Shown here: positions 1 through 11,500 of the stretch, one piece after another
How positions within the stretch are numbered: position 1 is the first letter of the stretch
How the letters are laid out: every line of letters begins with the position of its first letter
The notes under the pieces: model-generated
What the model was told of the DNA's origin: nothing
Database searches by the model: none
What the model saw: only the letters and a program-made list of their open reading frames with translations
Program-made: the position numbers and the translations under genes
NCBI GenBank assembly: GCA_008360975.2
Contig: CM039184.1
Span: 44,897,797 to 44,961,796, forward strand
Origin: Lichenostomus cassidix
Lineage: Eukaryota; Chordata; Aves; Passeriformes; Meliphagidae
Direction: 5' to 3'
Length of the DNA stretch: 64,000 nucleotides

Positions 1-3000
1 ACCAGTTTAGGAATAAACAGTACCTGCCAGTCTCACTGACATCATCATTCTGCTCTTGCTATGGGGTTTTTCTGGTGTTCATTGCAAGAAATTCATACTC
101 AAAAGGAACACTGGCAATTCTAGCCACCAGCCAAGATCTCCTGTTCCCCATATAAATGCTTTAATTCCCAAAATATGGAAATTTTGCTTTTTACAACTAT
201 GCACTGAAAGCAGAATCAGTCTTGTTTAAGGTTGGTGGGAACAGTAATATTAACCAAAAGGCCAGGAAATTAACTGCACTGGCATGATGCAAACAGCAAA
301 GTATCTTTGCTGCTCTTGGGCTCAGGGCAGAGTAGGTACGCAGATGAAACCCACGGACCTCAGGGAAAAAGTCCTGAGTAAAGTCTAGGCTAGGCCAGGA
401 GTTCACATTGGGGAATGGAATGTTTGAGTGACGCCTCTAGGAGTCACTGTCTTATATCCAATTCCACCTCACCCATTACTGTATTTACCATTTCTCCCTG
501 GTGCATGTGGTGGTGTCTTCTGCTGTGCTTGGAGTGTGGGCTCTCCCCTCCACTCACCCTAAAAAATGCAGCATTACTGCATTTTTCTCATTGTCTATAG
601 GGAAATTGTCCTGTCATTTTTTCCTTCAGTGTAAGGAGGAAGGTGGGAAAGTCTTGGTTTTTAGAAATAAAACATTTGAAAAAGAAATCCCTACCTAAAA
701 AAAAAAAGCACAGATTTTTCCTTCTTGGACTCTAATTTATCTGAAAGCAGCTCAAGCTTCCTTTCTCCTTCAGAGCCCAAGTCCTGTTCTCTAAAATGGT
801 AAAGCACCTTTGGTACAACACTTGGTTTTTCAAGGATTTGCAATAGTATTTGTTTTCAGCTAGCCCACCAAATGCAAAAACTTATAGAACTAAGAAAGCC
901 AAAAGAATGAGGTCAGGGCAATAGCGATGGGAATGTCTGAGAATACAGCTTCTGGCTGCTGTCTTACTGTACCAGGTGGCACTCAGGCAACTTCTCCTTA
1001 ATAGTGCACACTTGAGATTAATAGATGCCATGTAAATCTCTGTAAACCACCACACTGTATGGCTGCTTACCTTGTTTCTGAGGTATTTTAAAATTGGTAC
1101 ATTGTTTTTTGCATTTTGATGCTGTGTTTGTTTATAAAAACCAACCAAATGTGTCATCTCTTTGCCAATTTGACAGGAATTAGTTGAAAGAACTAACTTT
1201 TCTTCCTTTGATTACCAAGCTCTTTCAGATGAAGCACTATCATCTTAAAAGATCTTTTAATAAATAACCAAATAAGATATTTTAAATGAAGGACTTAATA
1301 AAAAGTCTTGAGAGAGGCTCTTTAGTTTTCCTTTCAAAAAATCCTGGAGAGTTCACCACAAAATTCTCCTGTTTTGATGTAAATTGCCTGGAGAACAAGG
1401 CAATGTGCAAGCTTGAGCTCAGGCACTTCTCTCAGGATGCATGGGCAAACACAGAGCTGCACAGGGAGTTTGCAGACAAAGCCAGACTGTTATGACAGTA
1501 AGTTATGACAGCACAGGTTTTGGTCATGGAACTTTTCAGTTTTGATTCCTATGTGACATCATCCCTGGTTTTGAGAACTAGCTAAATTGCTCACTTATTT
1601 AGGGGACTTGAGCAAAGAACTCACAATGACAACATTAATTCAGATAATTTACTGCCTTTTTCTGCAGAACAAATGGACTCAATAGATTTTTATTTTAGCC
1701 TAGTCTCTTTTTAAAGTCTGATAAAATAGTTTGGGAATGTTTAGTTCCACATATGAAATGTTGCTTATGACCAATTAGAAAATACATAATGCTGCCTCTG
1801 TTCTTATTTAGAGTGAACTCTGTATTAAGCCAAGCAGAGACTTGTAGGTCTCTGAATGTCCTGGTGCCAGCACATATTAATTGGTAGTTTTCTCATATTC
1901 TCCATGAGCACGGAAACATAGACAAAGCTTATGAAATAGCTTACCAAATACTTTCACCAGCACTGTTATGAGAAGAAGAGCTCTGCTAAGGATGTAACTT
2001 CTGGATCGTTATATCAACTTGGTTTCTTTTCCTTCTCCAAACCAGGGTAAGTTCTGCTAAGAGCATTGTTTATATCTGTTCCTACACCAGGGCTAATTGC
2101 TGCACAAGAGCTCTTCATAGTGGTCTATATAGTCAGAATTCAGAACCTTATATTCAGAAATGGGCAGTAACAAAAACCAGTGGAAGAGATGAAAGAAATT
2201 GTGCAGAGTGCCTGAAGGCACCTTCAGGAGCCTTTCCAGGTTTGGAAATCTTGAGCCACAATTTGAATATAAGCGATTATGTTTAAAATACATAGAAGAA
2301 TAATGTTCTGTGGCTCTGATCAGTTTAGGTTTTGATCAAGACATACTTTGGATCTTTTTCAGAGGTTGTAAATGTATTTCCTTGTGTTGGTTTTAAGCCA
2401 TCTGCTCAATAACCTGATTGATTGCTGCCTATTTACTCCATGTTAAGGAAAAGGGAATAATCATCCCCTGTTTACTTTCCCCTATGTCGTTCATGATTTA
2501 ATAGATCTTCATTGCATCTCCTGTGCTGTCTTGATCTCTTGCAGTTCTACTACTTCTTCATGGAAAAAAAAATTCTGAATGTATCCACCGATGAATACAG
2601 TGGAAAAAATATTTTCTTCTCTAAATAATTTCTGATATTTCATATAGTGTCTCCAGAGCAATATGTTGACATTTTCCCAGTGATACTGACATTTCTCTTC
2701 CACATAGTAATGGCTATTTTAGAGGCTACTGAAGGTATAGTTAGGGACATTTTTCTATAGTATACTACTTTTAATGTACTAATCCAGCTGTAACATGAAA
2801 AAGTTACATAATCAAAACTCTTATGCCTATGCTAGCTCTAGGAAAAAAAAAAAAGTGTAATTCCATGACAAAGCATGACTTTGTTTTCTTAGTTTTAATT
2901 GTCAATATGTCATAACTCTGATTATCCATTTTGAGTCAGCTATTACAAAATGCAACTTATCTCCTAGGGCAAGCATACAACACGCTGTTCACAAATGCTT

Positions 3001-3830
3001 GAATATATCACATCTTTCATTTTGCTGTAGTATTATTAGAACTATGTGAACATTTATAGGACTTGCATGCCTATTCTTGGGGGATTTTTTGATCTTTTTT
3101 TCCTCTCTAATTCTTTTTACATCAACAGTTTAATGACTGGTTGTGAGAAGTTCATGATCTACAGTAGGTAGCTCTTGATTTACCGGTTGTTGCAACTTCA
3201 TGAGCAAAGATAGGATTTAAAATATGCATTGTGTTAATTATGCAAACTTCGCAATCAAGCAACACATTAGCTCTTAATTTAGGACTGGCTCAAGCACAAT
3301 AGACTACTAATTGTATAATGTCTGTTGCTAATTGAATTATTTAATGCAGCTGTTAACCACAAAAGAAGCATAGAGTTTAAATTCTTTCCTGACAAAGTGC
3401 ACCTGAGAGAAAGGCTGTATTTAGAATGGGAATATATGAGTGTTTTTAAAAAGCAATCCCTTAGGACATATCTGTGTTGCTGACCCATGCTTCCCCTCAA
3501 AGGTAAATGTATGAGTTTGGGTGGAGGGGGGAAAAGAGCAGTTTGTAGCTATCCACAGAATTTAATTCCTTTCTCTCCAGCCTTCCTCCACCTTGCTTGT
3601 TCACCTACCATTTCTCTCAAGGGTTTGAGCCCTAAATATAGAGTGATTGGGATGACTATACACAGTGTATGCTTATGTGGAGTTCTGCATAGACAAAATG
3701 GTCCCTAATCTGAGGGCTGAAATAGTTATCTCTGTCACTGTGGCTGTGTCTTGCACACAGACTTCATTGCTAGCAGGCTGAGCTCTGTGTACCACTTACC
3801 CTGCATGTGTGAGAACTCGCCAGGCTTTGT

Positions 3831-3846
3831 TTCAATAATTATTGAA
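3831..3846. repeat. 16-bp perfect palindrome centred on TAATTA
   Basis: TTCAATAATTATTGAA is its own reverse complement. The TAATTA core is a typical homeodomain dimer site, so a regulatory role is possible but not shown. Confidence 0.85.
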
Positions 3847-3982
3847 GTGACCTTGCAAGTAGCCAATTAATTCTATTTAGATACTTGCTAATGGCCAGAG
3901 AACAAGCACAGTGCAAACTACAGCTAAATCTTCAAATGTTGTTTTGCCAATAATTAGACTCAGGGCCTGCAAGCAATGACCT

Positions 3983-4018
3983 GCTGTTACAGTTTGCCTG
4001 AAAGCAAACTGTAATAGC
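3983..4018. repeat. Hairpin, 15-bp arms with one G:T, 6-base loop
   Basis: GCTGTTACAGTTTGC (3983-3997) pairs with GCAAACTGTAATAGC (4004-4018) with a single G:T wobble, around CTGAAA. Confidence 0.9.
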
Positions 4019-5196
4019 ACTTTTCCCCCTGACAAAAGTGGTATTGAATGCAGGGCTGCCATGAGAGAGCTGCAGTTGCATTCATTGACACTATGCCCCA
4101 GGGTAAAAGACTTGCATATACAAGGTGTAGAAAATACTTAATTTACTTGTTAAATCAGTTCCCTCTGCTGTTTCCCATTAGCAAAAGTCTTTGCCAACTG
4201 TGACTGCAGATCCTGCTAAAACTTCACGGAAATAGTTTCTTTGTGCTCCTGTTTTTGCAGGTTGGATGTTCATGTGTTGCAGAAATTTTGGGTGGAAATT
4301 TTTGTTTGTGAGAAGGAAGGAGCTGCTCTCTCCTGGACTGTCTGGGTGAGCAGAGCTGAACTGAGATGCTCAGACGACAGCAATGTGCTCTTCCTTCACG
4401 TGTGCAAACAACCCAATGGTGCTTTGCCTGTCAATGTCTAAAACCACCCAGGAAGTAATAAGTGAAGCATTTTATATCTGCCTTTGAAGGGAGGTGTGTG
4501 CCTGTACTTTCTGGTTCAATATAGTTCTGTATGTAACACTTATCTTCCTAAAATACTTTGTGGATAGGTAAAGTACTTTCCATGTAACAAGTTTCTTATT
4601 TGTAGCAAAAGATTTTCCTTCCTTTTCGATTCTTTGTCTTACCATGTGTTTGCACTTGGCTTGCACATTGTTGTTGTTTATGGTCAATACTGACATACTA
4701 CAAGTTTAATTATACATATATATAAAAGCTAAGTGCCTAGACTGGGAAGAGCTTTCATGAAAGTGTGACGTTATCCTAATAGAAAAACTGAAGATTTGTA
4801 AGCTAAAGATCAGGCACATAATTTCAATTCTTTTTTTGCTCTACATTTATGTCACTACTTGATTTGTAAAGTTACAAAAATGTAACCCAAAATTTGGTTC
4901 TTATCCTTTTTACTTACAAAGTTATTTGAGCATAGCCAAATCCTCTGAAATAGAGTACACAGCAAATTTGCTCAGACATTGCTGCTAGACTTCAAACCAT
5001 TGGACAAGGATCCTCATTTCTAAGACCTTTTCATTGTTCCACTATGGACAGGCAAAGTTGGACAAGGATACCCTTTTTTATTCTCTAGAACTAGATAATC
5101 TGGGGAGAAATCTGCTGTCAAAAGCAAAAAATTATGCAGATGAGAACATTTTGGCTCTGAGTGTCTTATCCTGATTCACTGGTCATTGTTTCAAAT

Positions 5197-5632
5197 TGTA
5201 CTAGTTTGAAAATAAACCAGTGGGAGATAACAAGTCAGAATTATAATTTAATAGCAAAATTAAAGATAAATGCAATAATACAAGAAAAAACATTGACAGT
5301 GTCAGATACAACCTGACACCCTGTTAGGGTGGTGGTAGCAGTCCAAGTGAAGTAGTTCAGTTGAAGCAGTGATCCTGGGGAAGGTCTGGTCTTCACCTGA
5401 ATGTCCAGTGGCAGCTCTTGTCCTCTGGGAACCCAAACAGGAGCTCCTTCTGCAGTTCAAAGCCAGGTTATATCCAGGTGGGAATGCTTGGCTCCTCCCT
5501 CCTGGGCGGAGCATCTCACAATAGGATGAGGGAATTCCATGAGTTATGCAGTTGGTTCTTGATAGCCAATTAACAGTTATCAGGGGTGAGTCATAGAAGA
5601 AGATAACAACCAGTGCCCCACCTGCTTTAACA
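5197..5632. mobile_element. Probable solitary LTR (songbird ERV type)
   Basis: A segment of about 435 bases starts TGTACTAG and could end TTTAACA, giving the TG...CA ends of an LTR. Its composition resembles songbird endogenous-retrovirus LTRs as I remember them, including an A/T-rich start, a CCTGACACCCTGTTAGGGTG block, a GGTTATATCCAGGTGGGAATG block and a CCTGGGCGGAGCATCTCACA block. I see no internal retroviral genes on either side and no clear target duplication. Boundaries, family and orientation are uncertain. Confidence 0.45.
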
Positions 5633-5865
5633 GCTTGTGGAGGTGGTAATAGAATACATCTATATTGCAACCTAGGATGAATCTGCTCAAGAATAAAGAC
5701 TCCCTTGTCTTTGTATGGCTTAGCTCATTGTAGAGGTAAGAATTTGCTTTTAAGTTTAAATTTAGCCATGGATCCAAGCTATCCCTAATAGTGTTTGCAA
5801 GGTTGAAATCACCATTCTTTTAAAAGCTTCATCCATGGCTTGTTCTTCAGGAGGATAATGCATCA

Positions 5866-5894
5866 GCACTGTCCTCACCTAATGAGGACAGTGC
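5866..5894. repeat. Perfect hairpin, 12-bp arms, 5-base loop
   Basis: GCACTGTCCTCA (5866-5877) and its exact reverse complement TGAGGACAGTGC (5883-5894) are separated by CCTAA. It lies 39 bases before a second, longer perfect hairpin. Confidence 0.95.
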
Positions 5895-5933
5895 CAGTGA
5901 GAAAAAGTTATGTTCCCATTGCTAAGGGAATGG

Positions 5934-5968
5934 ACTGATACTAATCAGGAGGCCTGATTAGTATCAGT
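5934..5968. repeat. Perfect hairpin, 16-bp arms, 3-base loop
   Basis: ACTGATACTAATCAGG (5934-5949) pairs perfectly with CCTGATTAGTATCAGT (5953-5968) around the loop AGG. Sixteen perfect pairs with a three-base spacer is far beyond chance at one place, and suggests a recent templated inversion or a cruciform-forming site. Confidence 0.95.
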
Positions 5969-6179
5969 TAAATAATCATGAGGCCTATGGAAAGGGTTGT
6001 TATGATTTTTTTTCCCCCTAAGAAATCTGGTTAGAGAAAAAATAGATAAATACAAGGAGTAGCATCACCCCAAAAGCAATGTATTATCCCCTGTGTTTGA
6101 TTGTTTACTAGCAACTATAATGTAGGTCATGTAGGAATTAGGGCTTCTTCCCTCCAAAAAGATGGTAGGATCAAAAGCC

Positions 6180-7158
6180 CAAGTTAAGTGGATCTACACC
6201 AGTACATACAGCAAGGGGAAGAAACAGGAGGAGCAGGAAGCCATTTTCCAGCAGGAAAATTGACTCAGTTTCCATCACAGAGACATGGAGGGAAGACTCC
6301 CCCAATTGGAATGCTGCAATGGATGGCTATAAAGACTTCAGAAGGGACAGGCAATGTAGGAGAGGTGGTGGGGTAACCCTATATATTAGGGAGAGCTTTG
6401 AATGTCTAGAGCTTAATGACAGTGATGACAGAGTTGTTTATGTGTAAGAATTTGGGGGAAGGCCAACAAGGCAGGTGTCCTGGTGGGATTCTGTTACAGA
6501 CCACCCAACCATGGTGAAGATGCAGCTGAAATATTTTATAAGCAGCTGGGAGAAGTCTCACAGTCACTGGCCCTTTGGAGGGACTTCAGGTTACCAGATG
6601 TCTGCTGGAAATACAGCACAGGAGAGGACACAGTCTAGGAGATTCCTGGAGTGTGTGGCAGACAACTGCCTGACAGAGCTGGTGAAGGAGCCAGGTCCAC
6701 CACTGGATCTGGTGTTTGTGAACAGAGAAGGACTGGTTGTGTTTGGAGTCCTCTTTCAAAACTTGACAGAGTTTTGACTCACAGAGAAGTGAGAAGGGAC
6801 TCAGTAGAACTGTCACCTTGGACTTGTAGAGGGCAGACTTTGACCTGTTTAAGAGACTGGTTGAGAGAAGAGAGGATTAAGTGCCCCCTCAGTCAGTTCA
6901 CAGATGACATGAAGTTGAGCAGGAGTGTTGATCTTCTGGAGGGCAAGAAGGCTCTACAAAGGAAACTGGACAGGCTGGATCAATGAGGCTAGTTGTATGA
7001 GGTTCAGTAAGGTGAAGTGCTGGATCCTGCCCTTGGGTCACACCAACCCCAGGCAGTGCCACAGGCTGGGGCAGAGTGGCTGGAAAGCTGCCCAGGAGAA
7101 AAGGACTGGGGATGCTGGTGGCAGTGGCTGAACATGAGCCAAGGTGTGCCCAGTAGCT
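6180..7158 (+). mobile_element. CR1 LINE fragment (endonuclease + RT tail), internally deleted
   Basis: Translating all three forward frames recovers a CR1 ORF2 with frameshifts. The endonuclease signature appears at about 6250-6410 (ITETW-like, then AAMDGYKDFRRDR-like, then a GGGVTLYIRE block). A FCYRPPNHGEDAAEIFYKQL-like block follows at about 6485-6545, then RRFLECVADNCL and NREGLV at about 6635-6740. A linker (DF-RADFDLFKRLVE-like) runs to about 6865. The sequence then jumps to FTDDMKLS-SVDLLEGKKALQR, which is the end of the reverse transcriptase starting at the FADD-type catalytic box, and continues to NMS-like at about 7135. Most of the RT core is therefore missing. CR1 is the dominant LINE of birds and reptiles. 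The copy is non-functional: frameshifts, in-frame stops and a large deletion. Confidence 0.9.
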
Positions 7159-8349
7159 TGCTTGTGCTGCTCCATTCCATCTGAGCAGAGCTGCTCCTCT
7201 CTGGGTGAGTGATTGAGTGGCTATGGATGATAGGGAACAAGAGATAAAGGAGATGCAGGCTATGTGTGCCGTGACAATAAATAAATGTAAAGGATACTTC
7301 AGATGAGGGGAGAGGGTATGTTAAGGAAGAAAAGAAATGGATGTGTCCCAAGAGGAGGAGGAGGAGGAGCCAGGGTGAGATGACCATGTCCTGTGGAGAG
7401 CCCCAGATGTCCAAAGTAGCCATCTCACATAGCTCATGGTTTGCCCCTCCGCAGCTGTGGGATCATTCCAGGAATGGTCCTGATAGGCTCCAGAGGAAGT
7501 TAGACAGCTGTGCTGTGCCCTTGAGATGAACACCATGACGTGATTTGAAAGACCACAAGGAGGAGAGCAGTAACCAGCAAACATGGCAGATTCCTCAGGG
7601 CTCCTGTTGTTGACAGATCTAGCCAAGGCATAAGGGAATATACTGTTATTCCAGGAAGCTTTAATGATTTTAGCAGTTGGCTTGCAAGGAACCTGAAATT
7701 TTTTTTTCTGCATAGTAATAGCAGGTTTCCTGGGGTGTCATGAATACATTATATTTGCTTTGTTATGATACCTTAGATTTTATTTTATCTCTTTCTTTTT
7801 TTTACACCAGTGTGATCTCTTGCTTAATTACAAATATAACTCTTTTCCTTAACAATAAGGAGATTTTTAGCGTAACTTGTAATTTTATACAAGTGCCTGA
7901 AAGACAGACTGCTAAGTCTTCTCCATTTCCTCTAAGAGAGGCTTTTTTGCTTTGGTGAAACGAATTGCCTTTGTTTCCAATGTGGCTGAGAAAGGTGGGG
8001 GAAGATGCACGTCAATGTATGTATGTCCCATATACACATGATTCTATGCAAAATGTGTTTTTCTGCACACATGATAATAGAACATGGGTGTAATGATGCA
8101 TATTTGGAGGATGCGTATAATTTCTGTTCTCATTCATATGATTTGGGGACAAGTAATATGTGTTTATAGCAGACACATTCAAGTATTTGCTATATTATAC
8201 AGGCCCAGCCTGGATGTGGTGTTGTGGCCAGACTGGTGTTTCCTAGGCAGCTTTTGAAAGTGTTCAAGACTAGCTCTGAAATTTAGGGATATTCAAGGAA
8301 ATTCACATTGGTAGGTTGCTCTTACTGCTATCATTTTTATAAATGAGGC
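7159..8349. other. Non-coding DNA between two CR1 pieces
   Basis: The 1.2 kb between the CR1 RT end and the CR1 3' end contains a (GAG)6 repeat and short chance frames. I could not read CR1 sequence in it, so it is either later insertion or diverged flank. Confidence 0.5.
7352..7369 (+). repeat. (GAG)6 microsatellite
   Basis: Six exact GAG units, just downstream of the CR1 fragment. Confidence 0.95.
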
Positions 8350-8540
8350 TTTTTAGGTTTTTCTTGACCAAACACTGGCACAGTTTGCCCAGAGATGTGG
8401 AGTCTCCATTCTTGGAGATACTCAAAAATCATCTGAATGCAGTCATGGACAACTAGTTCCAGGTGGCTCTGCTTGAGCAGGAAGGATCCAGAGACCACTT
8501 CCAACATCAAGTATTCTGTGGTTCTGTGATTCTGCTCCAC
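8350..8540 (+). mobile_element. CR1 LINE 3' end fragment
   Basis: The segment follows the CR1 3' terminus in order. It begins with CTGGCACAGTTTGCCCAGAG, then the TCTCCATTCTTGGAGATACTC block, then TGGCTCTGCTTGAGCAGG and CACTTCCAACATCAA. It ends in the short ATTCTGTG-type direct repeats that mark CR1 3' ends. It has the same orientation as the CR1 piece at 6180-7158, about 1.2 kb away. The two may be relics of one insertion broken by other sequence, or two separate copies. Confidence 0.85.
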
Positions 8541-11500
8541 ACTGGAGCTGTTTTGCACCTGTTCATATTTAGCAAGACCAAAAAACTTCTCCTGCATGTT
8601 AAGCACATCTATCATGCCTTTAAGAAGAAGCAAATAAAGGAATGACATTTTTTCTAAGATATGAACTCTCAAGATACTTCAGTCTGGTATATCTTCTGTG
8701 CTTCTGTTGCCTAGATTGATTTGCTCAGGACTAATGGCAGGCCTGCCAAAAAGAGGATTATTCATGTGCAAGTTGCTGCTGCTTTCTGTCTAGCAGAGAT
8801 GTGCCAGGCAATTCCTAGGGTTTGGTGTAATCCTTTTTCTACTAACTTCTTAATTAACTTAGCAAAGCATGCCCTGTATTTGATCTAGCTCAGCCATCCT
8901 CTTGGATGGCTCACAAAGTTGAGTTTTATGAATTGGAAAGGAATGCAAAGCACCCGGGCGACACTGGCACTGCACAATGAGAAGGGAAGAGCTCCACTGT
9001 GGCAGGAAAACAATCCATCTGGTGCTTTTCATCTTGATCTCCAAACAATTCGCATGGTCAAATTGTCCATGCCTGTTCCTTAGAACCTGTGATCCTCATA
9101 CTCTTATCCCAACTGTTTCAGTGCAATTTTGCCCCTTTAAGTTCTATATGGAAGTTTGAGTTACAAAACAACTAATAATGTCCCAGTGTAGAGAAATTTT
9201 CTTGATGTGCTAAGAATACTAGTTTCCTTCTCATTCCAGCACCAGGAGACAACAAGGGATCTCTGTAGTAGGAAACAGTATTCCGAGGCCATCCTGTGCC
9301 CTGGAAGCCAAGTACCTTGTGGGAGTTCTGGCAGTGGTCTGTGCCTCTCAGGTGAAGGTGCTTTGCTCCTGGGGCTGTCACTCTTGCTTCCCTCTGCTCT
9401 GCTGCATTCCCCCTGGCCTGAAAATGCCTCAGCACGGGGCTCCTGCCACTCAGTATGTGCATGACACGGCAGATTCCTCTTTCCACACATACACGTTGCA
9501 TCTTGAGGTGTAAATCAGGATAAGCAGTGCAGTCCCATTACAGACTGAGCAAAATACCTGCTTTCCCCAGACAGAAGAAAAAGTAAACAATGACAGGCTG
9601 GCAATATTTGCCATAGAGTGGTCTTGTGCAGCCTGTGATTTGCAGTCCACGGCTGATTCATAAGACACAGGAAGATAAAAGGAGACATGGTAGCTACAAA
9701 ACACCCTACCTTCTGGTCTTAGCAATGGGAACATAACTTTTCTCACTAGAAATGCCCAAGAAAAAGTGTGCATCTAATAACAAAAAGAGATACAAGGACA
9801 GTGGCTTCTCTTTCCCCGCAATGGTAGATTGCTCTATGATTTTTTAAATAGCTGGAAAACACTGCTTTCAAGCATTCAGACTGCTAGCAGGAGTTGATCC
9901 CCTGGGAAATAGTCCATGTCAAGCATAAATAAGTTTTAAAAACATACTGGCCAAGAGTTGATTGTGACCAGCAAATATAGGTAAGCAAGATTAGCTGATT
10001 TACATTTTAAATATTGTTTAATTAAAACAGACATACTACCATTTTTGACTTTGTGGCCATGGCAAAGCCCAAGACCAGTGGCTGGCTGTTACAGAGGAGC
10101 CATTCCTGGCTACTATAAGAGGGGCTGCTTTTGGCAGCGCTTGTAGAATTGCCTCTGTATGGTATCTAGTCAGCTTATGTTTGAATGAGAGCACAAATCT
10201 TCTGGCAGGTCTGTGATTGCAGCTACAAGGCTGGAGATGACAGTGAGAGCTGGGGCTGTAAAGGGCTCTTTCCCCTGGGTCAATACTGGGGCTGCTCTGC
10301 AAGTGGAAAAGTGCAAGGGTAAATCCAAGTCAGACAGTATTGAGAGGGATTCTGGTTTCCAGGGTTTTTTCCAACCAAACCTCAAAATATTTCTGGTTTT
10401 TGGGAAACAAATGAAGAGGTTTGTGGGTGTCACCTCTACTAAATGGTGGAGTAGTTAAGGAATTTGTCCACTTGTCTCACTACCTTGACCAAGGCGGAGA
10501 CAGTCAGGAGGACCTCAGCCTCTCCTCTTGAAGTTGTTCCACTTTAGATAAACAATTAACATTTACTAGAAGAGGGACTGGTGCTCAGGAAGTCTAACCT
10601 CTCAAAAGAAGGCCCGCCAGGCTACTAATTCATGCACACACGTGTGCTCTCTCTCAATGAATAGTTAATATTTTATTAAGGGTGGAATATTTCCAAGGGG
10701 ATGATTCAAAACTTCTCCCTGGATTCAACACTTGGCTTTCAGCTAATATGCTTTTTGTTCCATTAGAAATGTCACAGCTTTTACACAACTCCTCCTTCTT
10801 CTCCTCATCTAAATGCTCTTCTTTGTTTCAGTTAATTTTTGTTTCATTACTTGCCCAGACCCTGCCCTCTTCTTTGCTTCTTGACCCTGAGAGGAGGAGA
10901 TCTGTGCCTCCATTATGTCTGAGACTAGCAGAGTCTGTGGAAGGGCCAAAGGTAGGTTTTTCTCTGAACCAAGCTGGGGAGAGCTGAAGTGTTTCCATCT
11001 CCACACAGTCTCCTGAAGCATTTGGCTCACATTGCCCCTCACCTGCTCCACATGCTTTTGATGAGCCTCTAGGCTCTCGGCATTTCTCGACAGCCTGTTT
11101 CAAAAATTAGCAGAAGTGAATGCGTGCAGTTAATCTTCATCAGATTCATTTTCACCACTGTCCACCATCTGCCTCTCTCAGGGTAGTTTTGAAACAGGGT
11201 GGTTTGAGGAAACACAAACTACAAGTGGTAGCCAGCATGTGCAGGCAGTGGGGTCATGCCACATTGCTTTGCAAAGGGAGAAACCCTGAGGGAAATACCA
11301 AGCTGAGAACATGTGCATCACCTTTACTCTCTAGAACATAGCTCCAGCCTGAACCTGACCTGGATTCACATGAAAAGCATCTGCTTTTCAGGACTCTGAT
11401 GCGTTACTTGGGCTGTGATGTTTCAGCCCAGGGTTTCGTGCTGAGGTTGTAGATACATTTCTCTGCCCGCACAGTGACATTAACATGTGTGTTCTTGCAC

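Larger units (their letters stand above)
1..5196. other. Non-coding DNA (probable LNX1 intron 1 or 5' flank)
   Basis: No open frame here exceeds about 90 codons and none resembles a known protein. The stretch holds the hairpin at 3983, the palindrome at 3831 and a TAAT-rich part (about 3200-3380) that could be a conserved non-coding element. Nothing else is supported. Confidence 0.6.

Noticed and set aside
5302..5670. 122-codon open frame on -
   Set aside because: It lies almost wholly within the LTR-like element and has no protein resemblance.
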